From NCBI GenBank assembly GCA_003484545.1, contig DNCF01000496.1, forward strand, positions 1-5,634: 5,634 nt of DNA, read 5' to 3'. Positions within the stretch are counted from its first letter, which is position 1. Every line of letters begins with the position of its first letter. The translations under genes and the position numbers were made by a program. This stretch comes from Massilia sp. (GTDB lineage: Bacteria > Pseudomonadota > Gammaproteobacteria > Burkholderiales > Burkholderiaceae_D). Below the pieces are notes generated by a model. The model ran no database searches. It worked only from the letters and a program-made list of their open reading frames with translations, and was not told the origin of the DNA. This document shows, in pieces, positions 1 through 5,359 of the stretch.

Positions 1-93
1 GCCCAGCGGCGCGGCCTTCAGGAAGCTGCGGCGCGCTGGATCGGGCTGCGCCGGCGCGGCCGGCTGCGTTGCGGGTGCGTGCTCGTGTTTCAT
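1..93 (-). CDS. Small twin-arginine signal protein of formate dehydrogenase regions (N-terminal part, runs off left edge)
   Basis: Only the first 31 codons are visible, starting at the ATG complementary to 91-93. An AAGGA ribosome site lies 7 nt upstream (complement of 101-105). A polar, proline- and alanine-rich leader is followed by RRSFLKA at residues 21-27, a clear twin-arginine (Tat) motif, and the hydrophobic part of the signal should begin just past the edge. The start is 30 bp after the stop of the TorD-type chaperone gene and on the same strand, so the two are probably co-transcribed. A known family of about 65-70-residue Tat-signal proteins (formate dehydrogenase region TAT target) occupies this place beside formate dehydrogenase subunits, and its exact role is unsettled. 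Assignment to that family is inferred from the Tat motif and neighbour. The conserved C-terminal motif lies outside the window, and any other Tat substrate gene, including a large formate dehydrogenase subunit, remains possible. Confidence 0.7.
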   Translation of the reverse strand, partial: MKHEHAPATQPAAPAQPDPARRSFLKAAPLG

Positions 94-123
94 CGCCTCG
101 TCCTTCGCTTGCTTGGGTTACGG

Positions 124-828
124 TTAATCATCGAAGCCATCCTCCACCAGGAAACCCGCCGCCTCGATCTCCAGCAGCGCACCGGCGAAATCGGCCACGA
201 CGCGGTAGAAATTGGCGCCCTCGGCGCGGCGGATATCGTCCAGGCAGCGCTCGTACCAGGGCGCGATGCGGGCCTCGAAGAAGGCCTTCTGCGCGGACAG
301 CGGCTGGCGCCGGATGCCTGGCGCGCCGGCGACCAGGACGCGCATGGTCTCGCACAGCGCGCCCAGGTGGTCCTCGAATTCCGCGACGCCGCGCACGCGG
401 CCGATCCCGAAGCGCGCCAGGTCGCCGCGCAGCTCGGCCAGCGGAGCGTCGTTCATGAAGCCGGACAGGTAGAGCGAACCGTAGGGATTCAGGGTCGGGG
501 TGCCGTCGCTGACGAAGAGACGGTCGAATTCCTCGGCCACCGCTTGCGCATCCATCACGCCGGACGCGAGAACGAGCTTTTCCCAGGCCCGTTCGAGCGC
601 CGGGTCGCCGCCTTCGGAAAGGATGGGATCGGCCGCCGCCAGCTGCTCCAGCAGGAGCTCGCCCGGGGGCGCCAGCAGCAGGCGCGCGGCGAGGGCGTAC
701 AGGTCGGCCCGGGCCTGGTCTTCGCTGGACAAGGGGTGCGCCACAGGGTGTGCCACATCGACCGGGGCGCGGACGGCGTCATTAGCCGGAGTGGAAGTGT
801 GTTCGGGTAATGCAGACTGCATGGACAC
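124..828 (-). CDS. TorD/DmsD-family molecular chaperone, probably for formate dehydrogenase
   Basis: A 234-residue cytoplasmic protein of the TorD/NarJ-like all-helical chaperone family. These chaperones bind the Tat signal of a molybdoenzyme and hold it until its cofactor is inserted. Residues 1-35 are a variable tail and the family core runs from about 36 to 222. Visible signatures are EEFDRLF (99-105) followed by NPYGSLYLSG (114-123), EDHLGALCETM (152-162), the APWYERC segment (189-195) and FYRVVADFAGALLEIE (207-222). The GTG at 828 has GGAG 7 nt upstream (complement of 836-839). The in-frame ATG at 822 is 13 nt from the same site, so GTG is preferred, with ATG the alternative. The next gene downstream encodes a Tat-signal protein of the kind found in formate dehydrogenase loci, which is why that client is inferred. 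The family call is firm and the client is not shown. No convincing promoter is visible in the 119 bp upstream. Confidence 0.88.
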   Translation of the reverse strand: MSMQSALPEHTSTPANDAVRAPVDVAHPVAHPLSSEDQARADLYALAARLLLAPPGELLLEQLAAADPILSEGGDPALERAWEKLVLASGVMDAQAVAEEFDRLFVSDGTPTLNPYGSLYLSGFMNDAPLAELRGDLARFGIGRVRGVAEFEDHLGALCETMRVLVAGAPGIRRQPLSAQKAFFEARIAPWYERCLDDIRRAEGANFYRVVADFAGALLEIEAAGFLVEDGFDD

Positions 829-947
829 TGAGGCGCTCCGTTAATAAATCTTTATCGAAAGTGTAGTCCCTCACCCCGCAGAGGCGCGCACGTTTGAAAC
901 CGCTTGCATATCTCGACACTTACCAACAAGTAAAGCCGAGCGCCGTC
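829..947. other. Intergenic gap between the bd oxidase operon and the TorD gene
   Basis: These 119 bp separate two gene groups that both read on the minus strand. The stretch is richer in A+T than its surroundings near 841-860, which would suit a promoter for the TorD gene. I cannot find a -35/-10 pair with good spacing, a canonical FNR box or a hairpin followed by a T run. A weak partial dyad (TTAC and GTAA arms) lies around 920-935. Whether transcription from the oxidase operon reads through into the TorD gene is therefore open. Confidence 0.5.
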
Positions 948-1124
948 CTAGCGCATGCCGGCCGCATGCATGATCATGCGGATCAGTCCAGCGACCAGGA
1001 ACAGGGCCGCTACCCCGGCCGCCCACAGGCCGGCCATCCAGCCCAGGCGGCGCAGCCACAGCGGCGCCGGGCGCTTGTTGGCTTGCCTGTTGAGGCCCGG
1101 CTCGGGACGGGAGCGCTCGCGCAT
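948..1124 (-). CDS. DUF2474-type small membrane protein, third gene of the bd oxidase operon
   Basis: A 58-residue protein with a basic N-terminal half (residues 1-26, many Arg and Lys) and one hydrophobic segment at about 28-52 (WMAGLWAAGVAALFLVAGLI), followed by a short MRM-rich end. The family signature is the RRLGWM start of the membrane span. By the positive-inside rule the N-terminus should be cytoplasmic. Its ATG overlaps the cydB stop as TGATG (1122-1126), so translation is probably coupled to cydB, and only a weak GGGG is seen upstream. DUF2474 proteins are known to follow cydAB/cioAB genes in proteobacteria. The place in the operon and the single span resemble CydX, the small subunit of the E. 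coli bd-I oxidase, so a role in stability or heme assembly is plausible. That function is inferred by analogy and the sequence is not CydX-like. Confidence 0.82.
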   Translation of the reverse strand: MRERSRPEPGLNRQANKRPAPLWLRRLGWMAGLWAAGVAALFLVAGLIRMIMHAAGMR

Positions 1125-2131
1125 CAGTGGTACCCCGCGTCGGCCTTGACCTTGCCGCGGAACACCCAGTACGACCAGATCGTGTACATCAGGATGATCG
1201 GCAGGATGAACAGCGTTCCCACCAGCGCGAAGCCCTGGCTGGCTGGCGGCGAAGCCGCTTCCCAGATCGTGATGTGAGGGGGAACGATGTGCGGCCAGAT
1301 GCTGATCGCCATGCCGGTGTAGCCGAGGAAGACCAGGGCCAGGGCCGCCACGAAAGGCCAGCGGTGCGGTCTGCCCTTGAGCGAGCCGAGCAGGAGCGCG
1401 ATTGACAGCAGCACCAGCACCGGCACCGGCGCCAGGAACAGGATGTTGGGGAAGGTGAACCAGCGGTCGGCCACCGCCGGGTCGCGCAGCGGGGTCCAGA
1501 TGCTGACGACCACGATGGCGCCCAGCAGCATCAGCGCGAAGGGACGCGCCACCTGCACCATGCGTTCGTGCAGTTCGCCCTCGGTCTTCATGATCAGCCA
1601 GGTGCTGCCCAGCAGGGTGTAGGCGATGATCACGCCGAAGCCGGCCAGGATCGGGAACGGCGCGATCCAGTCGAGCACGCCGCCGGCGTAGCTGCGTCCG
1701 GACACCGCGATCCCGTCCAGGAAGGCCCCGAGCGAGACCCCCTGGAAGAAGGCCGCCGTCACCGAACCGCCGATGAAGGCCTTGTCCCACAGGTGACGTT
1801 CGTGCTCCTTGGCCTTGAAGCGGAACTCGAAGGCCACGCCGCGGAACACCAGGCCGACCAGCATGAAGATCAGCGGCAGGTAGAGGCCGGACAGGATGAT
1901 CGAATAGGCCACCGGGAAGGCCGCCAGCAGCCCTTCCCCGCCCAGCACCAGCCAGGTTTCGTTGCCGTCCCAGACCGGGGCGACGGTATTCATCATGGTG
2001 TCGCGGTCGCGCTTCTGCTTCACGAAGGGGAAAAGGATGCCGATGCCGAGGTCGAAGCCGTCGAGCAGCACGTACATGAAGACGGCGAAATAGATGATGA
2101 CGGCCCAGATGACCGAGGTGTCGATGCCCAT
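1124..2131 (-). CDS. cydB: Cytochrome bd-type ubiquinol oxidase subunit II (CydB/CioB)
   Basis: A 335-residue integral membrane protein forming, with subunit I, the inner-membrane quinol oxidase that reduces oxygen to water without pumping protons. Family marks are VLLDGFDLGIG (21-31), the WDGNETW motif (54-60) and FRGVAFEFR (96-104). Asp55 in the WDGN motif aligns with the E. coli CydB aspartate (Asp58) assigned to proton uptake. About eight hydrophobic spans can be seen (roughly 7-35, 61-78, 79-99, 119-141, 160-180, 198-212, 230-250, 259-279), plus a last one at 303-324. The length is slightly below that of E. coli CydB (379). The ATG at 2131 has AGGAG 7 nt upstream (complement of 2139-2143), lying inside the end of the subunit I gene, and only 3 nt separate the two genes. 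The stop overlaps the start of the small third gene. The name cioB would fit equally well. Confidence 0.96.
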   Translation of the reverse strand: MGIDTSVIWAVIIYFAVFMYVLLDGFDLGIGILFPFVKQKRDRDTMMNTVAPVWDGNETWLVLGGEGLLAAFPVAYSIILSGLYLPLIFMLVGLVFRGVAFEFRFKAKEHERHLWDKAFIGGSVTAAFFQGVSLGAFLDGIAVSGRSYAGGVLDWIAPFPILAGFGVIIAYTLLGSTWLIMKTEGELHERMVQVARPFALMLLGAIVVVSIWTPLRDPAVADRWFTFPNILFLAPVPVLVLLSIALLLGSLKGRPHRWPFVAALALVFLGYTGMAISIWPHIVPPHITIWEAASPPASQGFALVGTLFILPIILMYTIWSYWVFRGKVKADAGYH

Positions 2132-2134
2132 GTT

Positions 2135-3592
2135 TCAGCTCCTCTTGCCGTCGCCGCCGCTGCCGGCGCCCTCGGCCGTGCCTTCGTCGTCGTTGTCCAC
2201 GTCCGCGGCCGAGAGCGGACGCATCGGCGTACGGCCCTCGCCCGGCCCGCCTTCGGGAGCGCGGTTCAGCGCGAAGTGCTGGGGCCCCTTGCGCATCAGG
2301 CGCAGCACGTAGGCAGTGCCGGCGCCGAACACGAAGAAATAGGCGACCACGAAGATCGCCAGCGTCAGGGCCAGGGCCGGGGCGCCGTGCGGCGACACCG
2401 CGTCGGCCGTACGCAGCACGCCGTAGACCACCCAGGGCTGGCGCCCGACCTCGGTGGTCACCCAGCCGGCGAGGATGGCGACCAGCCCGGCCGGCCCCAT
2501 CCACAAGGCCGCACGCAGGAACAGGCGCCTGGTGAAGATCTGGCCGCCGCGCCGCAGCAGCAGGCTCCACACGCCGAGCGCGATCATCAGCAGGCCCAGG
2601 CCGACCATCAGGCGGAAGCTCCAGAACACGATCAGGGAATTCGGCCGCTCGTCCTTCGGGAAGTCCTTCAGGCCGGGGAACTGGCCGTCCCAGCTGTGGG
2701 TGAGGATGATGCTGCCCAGGCGCGGGATGCCGACGGCGTAACGGGTTTGTTCGGCCTCCATGTCGGGTATGCCGAACAACAACAGCGGGATGGCTTCGCC
2801 CGGCTCGTTCTGCCAGTGCCCTTCCATCGCCGCCAGCTTGGCCGGCTGGTGCTTGGCGGTGTTCAGGCCATGGAAGTCGCCGATGACGGCCTGGATCGGG
2901 GCGACGATGAGAAGCATCCACATCGCCATCGAAAGCATCTTGCGCACGGCCGGATTGTCGCGCCGCCGCAACAGTTGCCAGGCAGCGACCGCGCCCACGA
3001 TCAGGGCCGTGGTGAGGTAGGCGGCGACCACCATGTGCATCAGGCGGAACGGGAACGAGGGGTTGAACACGATCGCCAGCCAGTCGGCCGGCACCATGCG
3101 CCCGCCCTCGATGGCATAGCCCTGGGGCGTCTGCATCCAGCTGTTGGCGGCCAGGATCCAGGTTGCGGAGATGAGGGTGCCGATCGCGACCATGCAGGTG
3201 GCGACGAAGTGCAGCTGGGGGCCGACGCGGTTCCAGCCGAACAGCATCACGCCCAGGAAGCCGGCCTCGAGGAAGAAGGCGGTCAGGACCTCGTAGGCCA
3301 GCACCGGTCCCATGATACTGCCGGCGAACTCGGACATGGCGCTCCAGTTGGTGCCGATCTGGTAGGCCATCACGATGCCGGACACGACGCCCATGCCGAA
3401 CATGACGGCGAAGATCTTCAGCCAGAAGTGGTAGAGGTCGACGTAGACCTGGCGCTTGGTGCGCAGCCAGGACATCTCGAGCACGGCCAGGTAGCTCGCC
3501 AGGCCGATGGTCACTGCGGGGAACAGGATGTGGAACGACATCGTGAATGCGAACTGGATGCGTGCCAGATCCAACGCCGATAGGCCGAACAT
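2135..3592 (-). CDS. cydA: Cytochrome bd-type ubiquinol oxidase subunit I, short Q-loop (CioA-like)
   Basis: A 485-residue membrane protein that oxidises quinol and carries the three hemes of the bd oxidase. About nine hydrophobic spans are visible. Expected heme ligands are His21 (SFHILFP), His186 (RLMHMV) and Met329 (SFRLMV). Glu101 and Glu109 (YEVLTAFFLEAG) match the E. coli proton/heme-site glutamates. Lys252 and Glu257 match the E. coli quinol-site residues even in number, and TEVGRQPW (380-387) is the conserved GRQPW region. The length is near 490 and not E. coli's 522, and the loop after residue 242 is short, which is typical of the cyanide-insensitive CioA branch. True cyanide resistance cannot be read from sequence. 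The tail from about 440 to 485 is hydrophilic and acidic (DVDNDDE) with glycines. The ATG at 3592 is chosen because a strong Shine-Dalgarno precedes it and the MFGLSALDLARIQFAF start is the family's. The frame stays open upstream to 3718 but that part is non-homologous. Confidence 0.96.
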   Translation of the reverse strand: MFGLSALDLARIQFAFTMSFHILFPAVTIGLASYLAVLEMSWLRTKRQVYVDLYHFWLKIFAVMFGMGVVSGIVMAYQIGTNWSAMSEFAGSIMGPVLAYEVLTAFFLEAGFLGVMLFGWNRVGPQLHFVATCMVAIGTLISATWILAANSWMQTPQGYAIEGGRMVPADWLAIVFNPSFPFRLMHMVVAAYLTTALIVGAVAAWQLLRRRDNPAVRKMLSMAMWMLLIVAPIQAVIGDFHGLNTAKHQPAKLAAMEGHWQNEPGEAIPLLLFGIPDMEAEQTRYAVGIPRLGSIILTHSWDGQFPGLKDFPKDERPNSLIVFWSFRLMVGLGLLMIALGVWSLLLRRGGQIFTRRLFLRAALWMGPAGLVAILAGWVTTEVGRQPWVVYGVLRTADAVSPHGAPALALTLAIFVVAYFFVFGAGTAYVLRLMRKGPQHFALNRAPEGGPGEGRTPMRPLSAADVDNDDEGTAEGAGSGGDGKRS

Positions 3593-3596
3593 GAAC

Positions 3597-3602
3597 CCTC
3601 CT
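3597..3602 (-). promoter_or_regulatory. Ribosome binding site of cydA
   Basis: AGGAGG on the minus strand, 4 nt before the ATG at 3592. This strong site decides the start: the open frame continues 42 codons further upstream, but nothing comparable precedes the earlier start codons and the upstream residues do not resemble subunit I. Confidence 0.85.
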
Positions 3603-3620
3603 CTGGTCTGCGGTGTCCAG

Positions 3621-3648
3621 AATCTAGCACGCCTGGCCTGGCGCACAA
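3621..3648 (-). promoter_or_regulatory. Candidate promoter of the cydAB operon
   Basis: On the minus strand, TTGTGC (complement of 3643-3648) and TAGATT (complement of 3621-3626) are 16 bp apart. The matches to the sigma-70 consensus are 3 of 6 and 4 of 6. Transcription would begin roughly 20 nt before the cydA start codon. The spacer holds the direct repeat GCCTGGCCTGGC (3631-3642), flanked by CGCC/GGCG arms, which might be a protein-binding site. The promoter elements are weak, as expected if an activator is needed, but no FNR-type box is seen upstream. This is a by-eye call. Confidence 0.4.
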
Positions 3649-3773
3649 TTGGCGTTGTTGCCACGGCTTGAGCGGCCTGGGTCCGGGTGTCGCCCGCGTC
3701 ATTGCACCTGTTTATCATCCTTTTCCGGCTGGACAGCGAACGCGCAAAGAGTGGCCAAGGCGCCGGACCGGAC

Positions 3774-3779
3774 TATAAT
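3774..3779 (+). promoter_or_regulatory. Candidate -10 element (TATAAT) of the fnr gene
   Basis: A perfect TATAAT stands out in GC-rich sequence 31 bp before the regulator's ATG. No good -35 hexamer lies 16-18 bp upstream (GTGGCC or AGTGGC there). Transcription would start near 3786, giving a leader of only about 25 nt with no clear Shine-Dalgarno in front of the ATG (the last bases are GTAGACCG). Weak expression or an activator would explain the missing -35. Confidence 0.55.
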
Positions 3780-3810
3780 TCGCGTATTGACCGCGACTTT
3801 TCGTAGACCG

Positions 3811-4578
3811 ATGACCCAAGTCACCCGCTCCCCCGCTTCCTCCCCGATCAGCATCCAGGCGCTCAAGGCCAGCTGCGGCGCCTGCAGCATGCACCAGCTC
3901 TGCTTGCCGATGGGCCTGGAAAACGCGGACATCGAGCGGCTCGACAAGATCATCGGCCGGCGCCGCCGCCTGGAGCGCGACGAGCGCCTGTACGCCATGG
4001 GCGAGCCCTTCCGCAGCCTGTACGCGGTGCGCTTCGGCCACTTCAAGACCTACCAGGTGAACGCGGCGGGCGAGCAGCAGATCACCGGCTTCCAGATGGC
4101 CGGCGAACTGCTGGGCATGGATGCGATCAGCGGCGACCGCCACCATTGCGACGCGGTCGCGCTGGAAAGCAGCGAGGTATGCGAGATCCCCTTCTCGCGG
4201 CTGGAGGAATTGTTCGGCGAAGTGCCGGCCCTGCTGCGCCACTTCCACCGCATGATGAGCCAGGAGATCACGCGCGAACAGAACGTCATGCTCCTGCTGG
4301 GCAACATGCGCGCCGAGCAGCGCTTCGCGGTGTTCCTGGTGAACCTGTCGGCGCGCTACGCCGCGCGCGGCTATTCCTCGACCAGCTTCGCGCTGCGCAT
4401 GTCGCGCGAGGACATCGGCAATTACCTGGGCCTGACCATCGAGAGCGTGAGCCGCCTGCTGTCGCGCTTCAAGAAGCAGGGCTGGATCGCGGTCGACAAG
4501 CGCGAAGTGACCCTGCTCGAACCGGCCCGCCTGCGCGCGATCGCGGCCGGCACCGAGCAGTGCAGCCCGATGGCGTGA
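3811..4578 (+). CDS. fnr: FNR/Anr-type oxygen-sensing transcription regulator (CRP/FNR family)
   Basis: A 255-residue cytoplasmic regulator. In this family a [4Fe-4S] cluster assembles without oxygen, the protein dimerises, and it binds TTGAT-N4-ATCAA sites to switch genes to anaerobic or microaerobic use. Cys22, Cys25 and Cys31 (CGACSMHQLC) repeat the C-x2-C-x5-C spacing of E. coli FNR, and Cys124 in SSEVCEIPF matches its fourth ligand Cys122. The effector domain runs from about 32 to 150 (SLYAVRFGHFKTY at 69-81, EQQITGFQMAGELLGMDAI at 88-106). A dimerisation helix follows at about 140-170. The helix-turn-helix (MSREDIGNYLGLTIESVSRLLSRF, 197-220) has Glu211, Ser214 and Arg215 in the FNR-type E-x2-S-R arrangement. 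The ATG at 3811 is chosen because the next in-frame ATG would remove two of the cluster cysteines. It is divergent from the bd oxidase operon, a plausible target. Names used for orthologues vary (anr, btr, fnrL). Confidence 0.93.
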   Translation: MTQVTRSPASSPISIQALKASCGACSMHQLCLPMGLENADIERLDKIIGRRRRLERDERLYAMGEPFRSLYAVRFGHFKTYQVNAAGEQQITGFQMAGELLGMDAISGDRHHCDAVALESSEVCEIPFSRLEELFGEVPALLRHFHRMMSQEITREQNVMLLLGNMRAEQRFAVFLVNLSARYAARGYSSTSFALRMSREDIGNYLGLTIESVSRLLSRFKKQGWIAVDKREVTLLEPARLRAIAAGTEQCSPMA

Positions 4579-4591
4579 CCGGTTCGCTTAT

Positions 4592-5020
4592 TTAAAAAGT
4601 CACCTTGACCGATTGGGCGCTGCGCGTGGCCGGGCCGTGGTACACGGCTTCGATGTTGTTGCCGTCGGGGTCGAGCACGAAGGCGCCGTAGTAGCCCGGA
4701 TGGTAGTGGCGCTCGCCGGGCGCGCCATTGTCCCGGCCGCCGGCCCGCAATGCCGCTTCGTAGAACGCATCGACCATGGCGCGGTCGGCGGCCTGGAAGG
4801 CCAGGTGGTGGCGGCCGGTCAGCACGCCCTGCGCCGCCGCGCTGCCGGGCGTCGAGACGAAGAGCTCGTCGGCCCAGAAATAATCCTCGCCCTCGCCGCC
4901 CAGCGGCACGCCCAATACCTCGAGCACCGCCCCGTAGAACTTGCGGGCCGCGCCAAGATCGCGCACGACGAGCTGGAGGTGGTCGATCAGACGTCCGCGA
5001 TGCAATTCCTGGGTTTCCAT
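4592..5020 (-). CDS. VOC-family protein (glyoxalase/bleomycin resistance/dioxygenase superfamily)
   Basis: A 142-residue cytoplasmic protein with the paired beta-alpha-beta-beta-beta layout of the vicinal oxygen chelate fold. The first module starts at LIDHLQLVVRDLGAARKFY (11-29) and the second at about HHLAF (71-75), ending in FVLDPDGNNIEAVYHG (115-129). Likely metal ligands are His14, His72 (or His71) and Glu124, so it is probably a metal-dependent enzyme, but the substrate cannot be told. The motif set FWADELFVS (48-56) is common in small bacterial VOC proteins of unknown role. The ATG at 5020 is chosen because AAGGAG lies 6 nt upstream (complement of 5027-5032). The frame stays open to 5149 but lacks family similarity there. 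It converges on fnr with 13 bp between the stops. No strong promoter is seen upstream (a CATACT at about -45 is the best -10 match). A link to the respiratory genes is not evident. Confidence 0.9.
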   Translation of the reverse strand: METQELHRGRLIDHLQLVVRDLGAARKFYGAVLEVLGVPLGGEGEDYFWADELFVSTPGSAAAQGVLTGRHHLAFQAADRAMVDAFYEAALRAGGRDNGAPGERHYHPGYYGAFVLDPDGNNIEAVYHGPATRSAQSVKVTF

Positions 5021-5026
5021 GCTGCG

Positions 5027-5032
5027 CTCCTT
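5027..5032 (-). promoter_or_regulatory. Ribosome binding site of the VOC-family gene
   Basis: AAGGAG on the minus strand, 6 nt before the ATG at 5020. It settles the start against the upstream extension of the open frame to 5149. Confidence 0.85.
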
Positions 5033-5129
5033 GTAGAGTGGTCGAGGGAAGTCAGAGTATGCCTCAATTGGCGTGATCCGCGTGGTGCCTGTTGAGCAGC
5101 GATCGGCTAATGAAAGAGACGGCGTCAAC

Positions 5130-5155
5130 GGTGGGCATCCCGTGCCCACGCGGAC
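5130..5155 (+). repeat. REP-like palindrome, copy A
   Basis: GTGGGCA (5131-5137) and TGCCCAC (5143-5149) form a perfect 7-bp stem with a 5-nt loop. The 26-nt unit is followed by CGCGGAC and matches the reverse complement of copy B (5286-5311) at 22 of 26 positions, the differences being mainly in the loop. The two copies therefore face each other, like a bacterial interspersed mosaic element. The T-free flank argues against an intrinsic terminator. Confidence 0.75.
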
Positions 5156-5204
5156 ATTTGCGTTGCGTTGCCGCGTTCAGTACTTGTGAAGCTGCGTCAA
5201 GGAA

Positions 5205-5233
5205 GAGCGTCCCGGTGCATTCCCGGAACGCTC
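5205..5233. repeat. Long imperfect hairpin between the two REP-like copies
   Basis: An 11-bp stem (5205-5215, GAGCGTCCCGG, with 5223-5233, CCGGAACGCTC) has one C/A mismatch and a 7-nt loop. It lies about midway between the two REP-like palindromes. On the minus strand it is followed only by TTCCTTGACG, so it is at best a weak terminator for the DUF885 gene. It could instead be the linker hairpin of the repeat element. Confidence 0.6.
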
Positions 5234-5285
5234 CCGCCTGTTCGCCGACACCGCCATTCGAACTGGCCCAGTTGATTGATCAAGC

Positions 5286-5311
5286 GTTCGCGTGGGCACG
5301 CAGTGCCCACC
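5286..5311 (-). repeat. REP-like palindrome, copy B (inverted relative to copy A)
   Basis: GTGGGCAC (5292-5299) and GTGCCCAC (5303-5310) form a perfect 8-bp stem with a 3-nt loop. Read on the minus strand the unit is preceded directly by GTAG (complement of 5312-5315), the tetranucleotide head typical of REP sequences mobilised by RAYT transposases. It starts 48 bp after the stop of the DUF885 gene, the usual place for such elements, and may also slow transcription or protect the mRNA end. Confidence 0.78.
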
Positions 5312-5359
5312 CTACGGTCCTGAACAAGCCCGCTGCGACGCGAACGCCCGATCGGCGGA

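Larger units (their letters stand above)
3593..3810. other. Divergent control region between cydA and fnr
   Basis: These 218 bp separate the start codons of the oxidase operon (leftward) and the regulator (rightward), so both promoters must lie here unless they are further inside the genes. It contains the weak leftward promoter, a rightward perfect TATAAT and a CCTGG direct repeat. Searching by eye for TTGAT-N4-ATCAA gave only half-site resemblances such as TTGAC at 3787-3791. No long hairpin was recognised. Confidence 0.6.
5021..5359. other. Non-coding region between the DUF885 and VOC genes
   Basis: These 339 bp hold no credible gene. Short open frames here lack ribosome sites and family features. 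The right part (5130-5311) is the REP-like pair with its central hairpin. The left part (5021-5129) should hold the VOC gene promoter, of which only weak elements are visible. TTGATTGATCAA at 5272-5283 looks like an FNR box but has a 2-nt spacer and not the required 4. Confidence 0.7.

Noticed and set aside
79..810. Plus-strand open frame of 243 codons opposite the TorD gene
   Set aside because: It is the antisense shadow of a gene with clear TorD-family motifs, and has no ribosome site or family feature.
948..2921. Long minus-strand open frame (657 codons) spanning parts of cydA and cydB
   Set aside because: It is out of frame with both subunits, rich in Arg, Gly, Pro and Ala, and only its last 58 codons (the DUF2474 gene) are real.
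1568..3583. Long plus-strand open frame (671 codons) antisense to cydA and cydB
   Set aside because: It lies opposite two certain genes, is dominated by His, Gln, Asp, Glu, Gly and Arg as expected of an antisense frame in high-GC coding DNA, and shows no domain.
4594..4609. Possible terminator of the VOC gene: GTCA-TGAC stem followed by five T on the minus strand
   Set aside because: The stem is only 4 bp with a 3-nt loop and overlaps the last codons of the gene. It is too weak to call.
5272..5283. TTGATTGATCAA as an FNR box
   Set aside because: The two half-sites are perfect but the spacer is 2 nt and not 4, so the halves would be on the wrong helical faces. It also lies more than 250 bp from the nearest start codon.
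5131..5310. CRISPR-like repeat array
   Set aside because: There are only two copies, in inverted orientation and 130 bp apart, and no regular spacers or cas genes are present.
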